Part shown: positions 26,701-35,754 of the stretch, piece by piece
Position numbering within the stretch: the first letter of the stretch is position 1
Layout of the letters: each line of letters starts with the position of its first letter
Assembly: GCF_958450345.1 (NCBI RefSeq)
Contig: NC_088783.1
Coordinates: 53,668,395-53,732,394, forward strand
Direction: 5' to 3'
Length of the DNA stretch: 64,000 nt
Source: Calliphora vicina
Taxonomy: Eukaryota > Arthropoda > Insecta > Diptera > Calliphoridae
The notes under the pieces: generated by a model
What the model saw: only the letters and a program-made list of their open reading frames with translations
The model's database searches: none
What the model was told of the DNA's origin: nothing
Translations under genes and position numbers: made by a program

Positions 26701-29149
26701 TTATTTCATCACAAGTAATGATTCGGTGCAAAAAAGATTTTCTTTTATAGCGTTCAAGCATCATTTCGGACATGCAAAATCGTCTTTCAAGGTCTCATAG
26801 CTTCAATTCGTATGGTACCCAATTTCCCTGCTTTTGGAAGAATCCTGCTGCTCGAAATTGTTTTGAAATTGCTGCTTGAGTGGCTCCCAATAATTTTACA
26901 AGCTCTTGTTGAGTTTTAAAACAATATTCATGAAGTAATGCTTCCAATTCATGGTCTACAAACTTTCTTGGCTGGCCTGGAAATTTAATTTTTCAAATTA
27001 AGGAGTAAAGCAAAACTTCCCGCATAGGATGTCGGTACAAAATTCGACATTTTCGAAGGAAGAAAAACGTTGTTGTTTAACTATAATGTTCAATAACTAA
27101 GTGAGAATAAATGCCAGATATATATTCTTCAAAATGACATATAGGTTATTAAAAACAAAAACCACGTTCAAAAGATTCTCCATTTTTAAATCATACACTC
27201 AATAAAATTGAAAGGTCACGGTCGAATTTAGTATTTCATGTAATTATTGTGGAAAATATTTTATATATGATGTTATTAGGCATACATTTGTTAAATTTTT
27301 CACAAAATTGAATAGCAAACAAATATAAATTTTATATTCTTCACAATTTTCCAGATGGAGGCGGTCATAGAAAAAATGCAAGCCGAAAGCACTGGCGTCT
27401 CGGTGCGCACCGTTAAAGGATTTATGACAAAAGTTCCTTCGGTATTTACGGGTGCCGATCTAATATCATGGATATTGAAAAATTTAGATGTAGAAGATGT
27501 TACCGAAGCATTGCATTTTGCACATTTATTGGCCTCACACGGTTATATATTTCCTATAGATGATCATCAGTTGACGGTGAAGAATGATGGGACATTTTAT
27601 AGGTAAGTGTAATAATGATTAATAAAATATACTTAAATTCAAAGCAATAAACTTCAAGGTTTAAGATTATTTAAAAAAAAATCTGTAAGTTTAACAGAAT
27701 ATTTGGTATTAAAAAAATGCTGTAGTAAATTCATGATATTTTGCTAAAATTATAAAGCCTACTTTAAGGCTTTTCAAATTATTTGTTTGTATACATATGG
27801 GTAATTCCGTTAAGTTTAATTCGATTAATTTTCTTTTCTTTTTCAGATTTCAAACTCCCTATTTCTGGCCCTCTAACTGTTGGGAACCCGAAAACACTGA
27901 CTATGCGGTTTATTTATGTAAACGCACTATGCAAAATAAAACCCGCTTGGAATTGGCCGATTATGAGGCAGAAAATTTGGCAAAATTACAAAAAATGTTT
28001 TCAAGAAAATGGGAATTTATATTCATGCAGGTGGGTTTACAACAAAAATTCTAAAGAAAACAAAATATTCTAACTAAAATGTATCATTCCTTAGGCTGAA
28101 TCCCAAAGTAAAGTGGCCAAAAAGCGAGATAAATTAGAGCGCAAGGTATTGGACTCACAAGAACGAGCCTTTTGGGATGTACATCGGCCCATGCCGGGCT
28201 GTGTGAATACCACAGAAATTGATATTAAAAAAGCATATCGTCGTGGCTGTTCCAGTCATGGCACCGGCTCGGCCGGAGCAGCAGTAACGAAAAATCCTAT
28301 AGAACAATTAACGCGTATTATAACGTTGCGCAAACAGAAATTGGAACGCAGAACTATAAAAGTATCAAAAGCAGCGGAAGCGTAAGTTGCTTTCTAAAAC
28401 AAAATATGTTAAATAATGTTAATTAATTTCTTGGACATTTTTATTCCAACAGATTGGTATCTTACTATGAGCAATATAATGAATTTGATTACTTTATAAC
28501 CTCACCAGAATTGCCCAATCCCTGGCAAACTGACAGCACAGAAATGTGGGAGGCAGAGAAAACTAGGTAAACTTATGATCATGATTTAATTAATTTACAA
28601 ATAATTATTAATTTTTTTACATTAACAGCAAAGAGGTGCCCATGCGCCGGGTCAAACGTTGGGCCTTTAGTATGCGAGAGTTATTGAAAGATCCCATGGG
28701 TCGTGAACAATTTGCCAAGTTCTTGGAAAAGGAATACAGTTATGAAAATTTACTGTAAGTTTAAGAAAGAATATCATAATTGCTTCTATTTTATAAATTT
28801 TGTATTTCTTGGCCTTTGTAGCTTCTGGGAAGCTGTACAAGACATGAAAGCTTTGCCCCAAACCGAAATCAAAGAAACCATACAACGTATCTGGAATGAA
28901 TTCCTAGCACCCGATGCTCCTCGGGCCGTCAATGTCGATTCTAAATCGGTGGAATTGGCCAGAGAGGCGGTAAATTCACCCAATGGCCCCAATCGCTGGT
29001 GTTTCGATGTGGCTGCCGCCCATGTTTATCATCTAATGGAGAGAGACTCCTATCCCCGCTACTTACGTTCGGAAATGTACAAGGATTATATCAATTGCTC
29101 ACGCAAGAAGGTCAAGTCTATACCAAATCTGTTTGGGGTGAAACGCTGA
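22720..29149 (+). CDS. R7-family RGS protein (DEP-DHEX-GGL-RGS), seven coding exons
   Basis: R7-RGS proteins accelerate GTP hydrolysis on G-alpha (Gi/o class) and work with a Gbeta5-type subunit bound to their GGL domain, usually at membranes in neurons. The joined exons (22720-23712, 27355-27602, 27847-28030, 28095-28381, 28453-28566, 28629-28754, 28822-29149) give 759 residues. After a 331-residue low-complexity N-terminus come DEP (about 332-415), DHEX (415-540, with FQTPYFWPSNCWEPENTDYA), GGL (about 542-605, ending PNPWQTDSTEMWE) and RGS (about 625-745, with GREQFAKFLE, EFLAPDAP and DSYPRYLRS). The order and these motifs match vertebrate RGS6/7/9/11, and I infer orthology to the single fly R7-RGS gene (CG42450 in Drosophila, from memory). 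The ATG at 22720 sits in AAAAAAATGG, a good fly start context. The frame stays open after the UGA stop. Confidence 0.93.
23872..25140. repeat. Tandem array of MITE-like units of about 280-385 bp
   Basis: Four or more units each begin near TTAAACACTAGACACAGCAG and end near a CTGCTGTAGTCTATG-like stretch and GTTTAAAGCA. Starts are near 23876, 24264, 24541 and 24843, with a final partial end near 25120. Each unit's start and end are imperfect inverted repeats of one another, so the array may have grown from a tandemly inserted MITE. Shared interior text includes CACAGCTACACG, GACCACCGTTGCCGCT and GGCATTTGTAGTCGTGTAGC. Confidence 0.7.
25400..25580. repeat. Possible short inverted-repeat element
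   Basis: GTTCAAATCAAAGTAGTGGC then AGTGGCGAATTC on the left resembles, in reverse complement, GAATTCGACACTGCCACC and CCTTGGTTTGAAACC on the right. The match is imperfect. It is probably a decayed MITE; the ends are uncertain. Confidence 0.35.
25720..26042 (+). pseudogene. 5'-truncated non-LTR retrotransposon 3' end with poly(A)
   Basis: A frame from 25774 to the TAA at 25840-25842 reads S-T-F-K-K-E-L-K-L-F-L-L-N-N-L-E-T-L-L, the sort of C-terminus seen in ORF2 of jockey-like elements. About 180 bp of 3' UTR follows, with AATAAA-type strings near 26010, then about 20 A residues at 26023-26042. A truncated 5' end and an A-tail are the usual signature of target-primed reverse transcription. The left boundary is not clear. 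Confidence 0.6.
26119..27202 (-). pseudogene. mariner element with TIRs and TA duplication, transposase broken
   Basis: A 1084-bp element flanked by TA at 26117-26118 and 27203-27204. The left end TTGGTGATTGACTTAAAAAC and the right end (reverse complement TTGAGTGTATGATTTAAAAA) are mariner-type TIRs. On the reverse strand the transposase order is visible: N-terminus near 27050, the helix-turn-helix near 26950-26800, KRKR-S-Y-V near 26700, NIHGAK near 26630 and the C-terminus near 26230. Frame breaks are numerous. Unlike the copies at 18.4 and 31.9 kb, its 5' noncoding segment is uninterrupted, so it serves as reference for them. Confidence 0.8.
27355..27602 (+). CDS. RGS gene coding exon 2: DEP domain
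   Basis: Encodes residues 332-413 plus two bases of codon 414. It carries the DEP core, with FTGADLISWILKNL, the EALHFAHLLASHGYIF helix and the DHQLTVKNDGTFYR strand pair, close to vertebrate RGS7. In R7 proteins the DEP domain binds membrane anchors of the R7BP/R9AP type. The acceptor is TTTTCCAG and the donor AG/GTAAGT. Confidence 0.93.
27847..28030 (+). CDS. RGS gene coding exon 3: DHEX region
   Basis: Completes Arg414 and encodes through residue 475. It carries the highly conserved FQTPYFWPSNCWEPENTDYA and YLCKRTMQNK motifs and ends KWEFIFMQ. This is the helical extension linking DEP to GGL, which contacts Gbeta5. The acceptor is TTTTTCAG at 27846 and the donor CAG/GTGGGT at 28031. The exon ends in phase 0. 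Confidence 0.93.
28095..28381 (+). CDS. RGS gene coding exon 4: linker and start of GGL
   Basis: Encodes residues 476-570 and two bases of 571. It includes KKRDKLERKVLDSQERAFWD and PGCVNTTEIDIKK, both R7-specific, then a Gly/Ser-rich fly linker, then the first GGL helix from about residue 542 (NPIEQLTRII). The donor is GAAGC/GTAAGT. Confidence 0.92.
28453..28566 (+). CDS. RGS gene coding exon 5: GGL domain
   Basis: Completes Ala571 and encodes to the split Ser609. It reads SYYEQYNEFDYF then NPWQTDSTEMWEAEK. The Asn-Pro-Trp motif is the conserved GGL signature for Gbeta5 binding, like Ggamma NPF/NPW. The acceptor is TTCCAACAG and the donor ACTAG/GTAAAC. Confidence 0.92.
28629..28754 (+). CDS. 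RGS gene coding exon 6: first half of the RGS box
   Basis: Completes Ser609 and runs to the split Leu651. VPMRRVKRWAFSMRELLKDP leads into GREQFAKFLEKEYSYENLL, the first helices of the RGS bundle. The acceptor is ATTAACAG and the donor ACT/GTAAGT. Confidence 0.92.
28822..29149 (+). CDS. RGS gene coding exon 7: second half of the RGS box and annotated stop
   Basis: Completes Leu651 and ends at TGA 29147-29149 (residue 759 is Arg). It contains FWEAVQDMK, the IWNEFLAPDAP helix, NVDSKSVEL with an Asn at the place used for G-alpha contact, and MERDSYPRYLRSEMY. The tail KKVKSIPNLFGVKR is basic. The acceptor is GCCTTTGTAG. The frame remains open after the TGA. Confidence 0.92.
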
Positions 29150-29159
29150 AGTGTGGTTC

Positions 29160-29183
29160 CCGCGGTTGGCATAACAACCGCGG
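29160..29183 (+). promoter_or_regulatory. Perfect 9-bp GC-rich hairpin 10 nt after the RGS stop
   Basis: CCGCGGTTG (29160-29168) pairs fully with CAACCGCGG (29175-29183) around a 6-nt loop. Stable hairpins just downstream of a stop are known to promote readthrough in some fly genes (headcase). Here that role is inferred. Confidence 0.6.
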
Positions 29184-29219
29184 CTCATTCCTCATCCTTA
29201 TCATCACAAGGCGGCCAGG

Positions 29220-29247
29220 GAGGAGGTACTGGGGCCAGTACCTCCTC
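29220..29247 (+). promoter_or_regulatory. Second inverted repeat, 13-bp arms
   Basis: GAGGAGGTACTGG and CCAGTACCTCCTC are perfect inverted repeats separated by GG. As RNA they would form a strong hairpin with a strained loop. It lies inside the candidate readthrough extension. Confidence 0.6.
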
Positions 29248-29311
29248 AGCTGGAGCAAGTCATGGGCAACATCATCATCATCAACATCATCATCATAGAT
29301 CATCGTCATAA

Positions 29312-30360
29312 ATTTTCATAGAAGAACATTAGACAAACAAACCAAAAAAAAAAAACAGCATTAATAAAAAACAGAGCCAGGAATTGTAGGGTATAAAAAT
29401 AAAATTAAACTCAAAATAAATAAGAAAAATCAACTAAATGTGTAACACATGTTCTTTTTTTAGGTTTTAGATAAAAATTAAACAAAAAAATATAAACAAA
29501 TTGAAAGAGAATTGTTTTCTTTTTTTGTTTGCAAAATGAGAAAAAATATAGCAAAATTTTAAATGTAATTTGTGTTAAATACATGTATAAACTAACAAAA
29601 ACTAATTAAATTATAAAATAAAATGAAGAAAACAAAAAATAATTAAATAATTACTTTAAATTACATAATAATTTGTTACAATATTCAATGTAAAACCACC
29701 CATTCCAAATAAACCAAAAAACCACCACTTTAACAATATAAAAACTAATTAAATGCTTCATGGAAACACCCACAAACACTTGTACTAAGGATTTGAAACT
29801 CTCCTCCACATTTTCATGTATTAATTGACAACATTAAATCAACCATTTCCACATAATTAGAATAAATGAAACTAATTAAATGGAAAAAAAGAATAATTAA
29901 AAAGCATATTGATTGAAAAAAAGCAAATTGTAATAATAGTTAAATGACTAATAAATAAATATTATTAATTGTATTGTATTCAAAATATTATGCAGATAAT
30001 TTAAAATATTAAACCAAAAAAAAAAAAACGCAAGGAATCAAGATAAAATATTTAAATGAATATTTATAAATGTTTTAATTGTATAGTTTACAACTGCCAA
30101 AGCTAAATTTATGAGTTTATATGTATCTGTTCCAATGTTTTGAAATTTAAAATAATATGGAATTATACCTGGAGACTAGACACTCCGTATTGTCAAACAA
30201 AAGTACAACAAATCATATGTCGGATACAGCAACAAAATAAATTGACTAACATGTATTTTGTTGTAGCAAGAGTTAGGTTTTTGACTATTGCCAGCAGTTC
30301 TAGGAGACATGACCAAAGCTAACCCCCTTCACCTCAAATAGACAGTTAAAAAGACATTTC
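29312..30360 (+). other. 3' UTR and downstream sequence of the RGS gene
   Basis: A/T-rich sequence with many polyadenylation-type hexamers, for example AATAAA at 29415-29420. The actual cleavage site cannot be chosen by eye. No further gene is visible before the repeats start near 30360. Confidence 0.5.
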
Positions 30361-30703
30361 ATACACTCATAAAAAAAATTGAGTAATCCGTTCTTAAATC
30401 AATCCGGAGCGGTGTCAATATTAGGATAAGTACGGATTTTCTTAAACCGAGTTCTAAATACTTGATTCAAGTACAGATTCATCAAGCCCAAAAATCTTAA
30501 TTTAAGCTCTCCCTAAGTACGGCCGAGATTGAATTAATCTTAAAATGAGCTTGTTTCAAGAATTCTAAACTTGATTTAAACACGAATTCATACTTGATAT
30601 AATCCAAAAAATCGGATTGATTTAAGAATGTTCGAGAATGAATTAATAGCAAAACGAGCTTTTTCACACAAAAGACCGAAAACAATACAGAATAACACGG
30701 AAC

Positions 30704-31359
30704 TAGGGTTCCTAATTTCCCGGACTTTTTTCTTTCCCTAGAGGAAGTTCAAAAATAGTTTCATTCCCGGGAATTCCCGTTAATTTTTTAACTCTTAATT
30801 GAATAAAGTATAAAATAAATGTTGGTCCAGCATAGGATTTCTAATTTAATAGTGGCATTTTATCGGTATTGTCGCAGTCGTAGATTTAATCAGTATAAAA
30901 TCCATAAATTCTTTGTCTAATTAAACAACTTAAGAATTTCGACTATGTTAAATCTATAAAACATGCGTAGATAGAGACATTTTTCATATCTGATTGTACC
31001 ACTATTATTTGAACCACTATTATTGCTATTACTTTCTCTAAATATGAATAATATTCATTGAATATCCGTAAAAGTTAGGCATCTTAATAATTCCTTTAAG
31101 AGTATAAACTTTAAATTAGATTCATTCTTCATAACCAAATTTTTCTGCTGTGACTTAAGTTGAGTGAAAAAAATCAGTTATTTCAACCGTAATACTTCTT
31201 TGCCAACTGACTACCTGTTGCTAGAAACGAAAAAATCTTTGGATATAATGAAATGATTCAATTAGCAACAAATTTGGCCATCGAAACGAATCTGAAAATT
31301 GTAACTTTTAGAAGAAAACTTAGGAATTCCCGGGAAATTTTTCCAGCGTAAGAACCCTA
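30704..31359. mobile_element. Non-autonomous hAT element, 656 bp, with 8-bp duplication
   Basis: It starts TAGGGTTCCTAATTTCCCGG and ends AGAACCCTA, giving perfect 8-bp terminal repeats (TAGGGTTC). CACGGAAC flanks it at 30696-30703 and 31360-31367. TIRs of this form with an 8-bp target duplication identify the hAT superfamily. No transposase is seen. A decayed MITE lies inside. Confidence 0.85.
31140..31300. mobile_element. Decayed sibling of the 247-bp MITE
   Basis: Text such as TTTCAACCGTAATACTTCTT, GCCAACTGACTACCTGTTG and AATGATTCAATTAGCAACAA parallels the right half of the MITE at 18457-18703, with ACGAATCTGAAAA at the right end. The left end is too diverged to place. Confidence 0.55.
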
Positions 31360-31886
31360 CACGGAACGCACAAAACAGACTGATGCAAATTGCTTGTTTA
31401 TTCATGTAACTAACCGACAGCGCGAGTAGAAAATTACTTTGAGAACAGCTCAGAGAGTAAATTTTATACCGCTCTTTTTCTATTATGGATCAATATAAGA
31501 ATTTTTTTCTTATTTCAAGTTATCTTACTCTTAATTTGAAGTTTAAGAATTAACTACTTGATTTAACTTCTCACTTGTACTTAAAAAAAGATTTTCTTAC
31601 TTAATTCAAGAATTTCGTTCTTGTTTTAAGAAAATATCCGCTTGATTTTTTTAATCAATTCCTGTTTATACTGTTCTAAGTACAAATGAGTATGAATCGT
31701 ACTTAAATTTATGAGTAAAATAAACTTAAATTTAGAAGTGCTTTTTTCTTTCTGTGTACAATTAGCAAAGATCACATATTTGGCAACTAGCCCAAAATAT
31801 ATAAATTGGAGTCAGCCAAACATTATTGATAATTACTGTCTGTAAGTGATACATTTACTTAGGTACTGACAAACTGATAATACGTA

Positions 31887-34077
31887 TTGGGTGTATGACT
31901 TAAAAATGTGTGATTTACAATAGATGACGTATCTTTTAAATACGTTTTTCTGTTTTTAGTAACTTATATGTCATTCTGAAGAGTTATTGAACATTATAGT
32001 GTAAACAAGTAAGAGAGCTATATTCGCCTGTGCCGAATCTTATATACCCTTCACCAAATTATACTTCAAAATAAAAATTTTAAATATTTTTAGGTAAACA
32101 TAAATTTCTTATTTTTTTCCAAAGTTGTTTTTTTCATTTTTTGGAGAAAAAAATTTTCGAATTTTTTTTTTTTTAATTTTTTAAATTAAATTTTTTTTAA
32201 ATTAAAATTTTTTTTTTAATATTTAGCGAAAACAAATTTTTGATGAAAAAAAAATTCGGGTTAAAAAATATTTTTTCCGATTTTGACCCATTTTAGATCC
32301 AATTTACTATGATCTTATATGGTCATTTTATTTAAATTTTTTTTAGCGAAAAAAAAACTTTGGTGAAAAAAAAATTCCGGTTAAAAAATATTTTTTCCGA
32401 TTTTGACCCATTGTAGGTCCAATTTACTATGATCTTATATGGTAATTGTATACATATTTAGCGAAAAAAAGCTTTTGGTGAAATAAAAATTCGGGTAAAA
32501 AATATTTTTTACGATTTTGACCCATTGTAGGTCCAACTTAATATGGTTTTATATACGTCATTTCAAAGGCCTTTGAAATATCTATCATTAGATATCGATG
32601 TTGTCTATATTAGTAATCCAGATATAGGTCAAAAATAGGCCAAAAATCGAGGTTGTCCTGGTTTTTTCCTTATATCTCAGCCATTTGTGGACCGATTTTC
32701 TCGACTCCGCTATCTATAAGGATCCAGAATATATATACTTTATAGGGTCGGAAAATTATATTGTGGGAATTACAAACGGAATGACAAACTTATATACACC
32801 CTTCTCACGAAGGTGAAGGGTATAAAACAAAATTTTTTCTGCATTGATAATATCGAATTATGTGCCAACAAAACGTCATATGCTGGAAGTTTTGCTTTAC
32901 TTCTTTAATTTGAAAAAAAAAGTGCGGCTGAAGAACACCGATTGCTCACCAAAGCTTATGGTGAATGAGTTCCATCGGTTTCAACGTGCGAGAGATGGTT
33001 TATTCGGTTCAATAGTGGTGATTCTGACATGGAAGGCAAAGAGCGCTCAGGCCAGCCAAACTAGTTAGAAGACTCAGAATTGGAGGCATTACTCCATGAA
33101 GATTGTTATCAAACTCAACAAGAGCTTGAAAATTCATTGGGCAGCAATTTCATAACCTTTGTGAGCAGCAGGATACATACAAAAACACGAAACACGATTT
33201 TTCATGTCCGAAATGATTGAACGCTTTAAAAGAAAATAATTTGTACACCTAATCATTACTTGCGATGAAAAATGGATCGTACGTGAATATCTGCCAACCA
33301 GCCGATTCCACAAACAAAGCTAAATAACAATGGTAGCGCAATGTAATGCAATGTATTTGGTGGGACCAAAAGGGTCCTTTATATTGTGAGCTGCTGAAAT
33401 CTGGTCAAATCATCATAGAGAACCTGTAACGAACACAACTGAAAAACGTCCAGAATATGTGGCCAGGCATGAAACTGTAATATTCCATAATGACAACACT
33501 CGACCACATACTGGAATATCTGTTAAAAACTATTTAGAACCCGCTTTATATTCCATACCTGGTCCCGTCCGACACTCTCCGGGATACGCTTCACTTTGGA
33601 ACAGAGTATCCGACATAGGCTTGAATCGTTCTTGGCCAAATATCCATGGCGCTAGGGTAATGCACTGAATTTGGTGGGATCAAGAGGGTCCTATCTATTA
33701 TGAGCTTCTGAAATCTGGACAAAACATCACAGTGAACCTGTAACGAACACAACTGAAAAACTTCCAGAATATGACATGACAACACTCGGCCACATGTTGC
33801 AATACCCGTTAAAAACAATTAAATTAGATCGAAGTAGTTGGGAAATTTTGCCTTTTACCCGCTTTATAGTCCAGACCTTGACCCGTCCGATACTCTCTGG
33901 CATATGCTTCACTTTAGAACAGATTACCCGAAATTGGCTTGATTTGTTCTTGGCCTAAAAAGATGAGCAGTTCTTTTGGCTCGGAATCCATACGTTGCCA
34001 GAATGATATTTTACAAATGTTTCAAAATTAAACCAAAGAATTTTAAAAAATCCCGCATGTTTAAGTAATACACCCAA
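31887..34077 (+). pseudogene. mariner element with an inserted family A copy and an internal duplication
   Basis: The left TIR TTGGGTGTATGACTTAAAAA and the right TIR (reverse complement TTGGGTGTATTACTTAAACA) bound the element. The 5' noncoding region is split after GTGTAAACAA by family A copy 4. Transposase text follows: N-terminus near 32850, DNA-binding part near 32940-33110, HNDNTRPH (second catalytic Asp region) near 33486. A segment of about 315 bp is present twice in tandem (33325-33639 and 33640-33957). Stops and frameshifts throughout make it inactive. Confidence 0.8.
32006..32827 (-). mobile_element. Dispersed repeat family A, copy 4, inside a mariner (reverse)
   Basis: In reverse complement it matches copies 1-3: AAGTAAGAGAGCTATATTCG at the left and GAAGGTGAAGGGTATAAA at the right. 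It lacks the TCTG microsatellite and contains a tandem partial duplication of about 120 bp (around 32225-32350 and 32340-32470). Confidence 0.75.
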
Positions 34078-34977
34078 ATCAGTCAATTAGAAAATTGATT
34101 TTGTAAGCACCCTGTTTAAATACTAGGTGAATCACAGGCTGTCACAGCTGATCATTCTGACCTGCACTTTTGAAGTTACACAGTATTTTCCTTACTCCGA
34201 CAACTCTCCATTAGATTGCTTCTGGTGGGTAAAATAACTACTTTATAAAGTGCAGTGCAAAATAAACATTTGAAGTGACTTCACTATAGGTTACTAAGTG
34301 ACTATTGACTTCACGCTATGTTACATGAGATATCAGTATACTTAAGGAAAAATAAAAATAAACTCTATGAGAATTATATCAATACAATTTGTATTAAACT
34401 ACAAAACGTGTACAGTGACTACACTCTAGATTATTTCGAGACACTTAAGTGACAATTGTCTTTACGCTTGATTACCTGGAATGTATAAAGTAACCAATTG
34501 TCTTCTCTCTGCACTGCAAAGAGTACAAACGTGTCAAATGTCTCAAAATATATCAATTTGAGTTAACCCAGTGATAGGAAATTAGTGACAATTACTGTTT
34601 ATAAGGGATACATTGACTACTTGCTAACTGCTGGGTAATTTTTCAAGAATTTTCAAAGTTTGGGTTTTTGAGATAGACGACTTTGATAGACGACTTTTGA
34701 TTTAGAAGATTTTCAAGGTAATTTCTGTATCTCTAAATTAAAGTTGTTCATACAAAAGTTATGGACAATTAAAGTTTAAAGTTTTGTACATCTTTAATAT
34801 TCAAGACGTAATTTTTATTAATCATTTGCCAGTCAAAAGCCAATTAAATTTCATTAAAATCGTAGATGACAAATCCGATATTAGGAATTTTCTGTCCATT
34901 TTGTCATGGATTATAAAAGAAAATTAACTAAAACTCACAGAAATCAAAATCAAATTTTTCACAGTAAATTTACATTT
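34078..34977. other. Sequence without gene between mariner and family B
   Basis: Contains short variant repeats of AAGTGAC and TGACTTCAC, for example near 34270-34320 and 34410-34480. A stretch near 34580-34615 (TTAGTGACAATTACTGTTTA) resembles sequence at 31830-31860 on the other side of the mariner. No ORF is supported. Confidence 0.4.
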
Positions 34978-35665
34978 TTATACCCTACCACCATAGTGAG
35001 GAGGGTATAATGCGTTTGTGCAGATGTTTGCAACGCCCAAAAATATTAGTCTAACACCCACCTTAAAGTAAACCGATCGACTTAGAATCACTTTCTGAGT
35101 CGATTAAACGATGTCCGTCCGTCTGGTTGCAATTTTGAAGATATTTCGTTTAAATTTGGTACATATTATATTTTCGGCTCAAGGACCAAGCCTATTGAAA
35201 CTGGCTGAAATCGGTCCATTATTTCACCTAGCCCCCATACAAATGTACTTCCGAAATTGGACTTTATCGGTCATAAATGTTTAATTTATAAATGTATCTC
35301 CACAAATTGCGCTCCAAATAAGTTTTATATTTACAAAATTCATGTCACCAAATTTTGTTACGACCGGTCCATAATTAGTCATAGCTCCCATATAGACCCG
35401 CTTCCAAAAATCACTTTAATATACATAAATCTCTTAAAAATGTTGGTATACACACAAAATTCACCATAAATAACTTTCATATAACATAAATTACACTACC
35501 TAATTTTATGGTGATCGGTCCATAATTGGTCATAGCTCCCATATAAGGCCCACTTCCGAAAATCACTCAAAAATATAAATTATTGAAATTTTAAAAGAAA
35601 AATGTTTTTGCTCTTTTACTTAGTGTAGGGTATTATATTGACCGACCATACTTTCTTACTTGTTT
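34978..35665 (+). repeat. Dispersed repeat family B, copy 2
   Basis: Starts TTTATACCCTACCACCATAG and ends near GTGTAGGGTATTATATTGAC then CTTTCTTACTTG. Internally it carries ATCGACTTAGAATCACTTTC and two copies of CATAGCTCCCATATA. The terminal TATACCCTAC and GTAGGGTAT are inverted, as in family A, which suggests the two families are related in design. No coding capacity. Confidence 0.65.
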
Positions 35666-35754
35666 TTTTAAATGAAATTCCCTTAATTTATATTCCCATT
35701 TAAAAAGAAATATATAACCTTCAATAATTTAAAACCAATAAAGCAGATATTTCA

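Larger units (their letters stand above)
23713..27354 (+). other. Large RGS intron filled with repeats
   Basis: Runs from the donor GTGAGC to the acceptor TTTTCCAG at 27354. It contains a tandem array (23872-25140), a weak inverted-repeat element, a truncated non-LTR 3' end and a mariner, all listed separately. About 25140-25400 and 27205-27350 show nothing recognisable. Confidence 0.85.
29150..29311 (+). other. Candidate stop-codon readthrough extension of the RGS gene
   Basis: After the TGA at 29147-29149 the same frame stays open for 53 codons to a TAA at 29309-29311. The translation looks like a genuine fly tail: SVVPAVGITTAAHSSS, then a Gly/Gln/Ser-rich part, then QHHHHQHHHHRSSS. The segment is far richer in G+C than the sequence after it and uses codons such as GCC, GGC and CAC sparingly mixed with CAT. 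The base after the stop is A, not the classically leaky C. An exon-skipping or mis-assembly explanation is possible. Confidence 0.55.
30361..31760. repeat. Composite repeat block around a hAT MITE
   Basis: The sequence on both sides of the hAT MITE shares strings such as CTTGATTTAA, TTCAAG and AAGTACGGATTTT in inverted arrangement. It starts near ACACTCATAAAAAA and ends near CTTTCTGTGTA. It is probably an older foldback element split by the hAT insertion. The exact ends are uncertain and no ORF is present. Confidence 0.45.
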
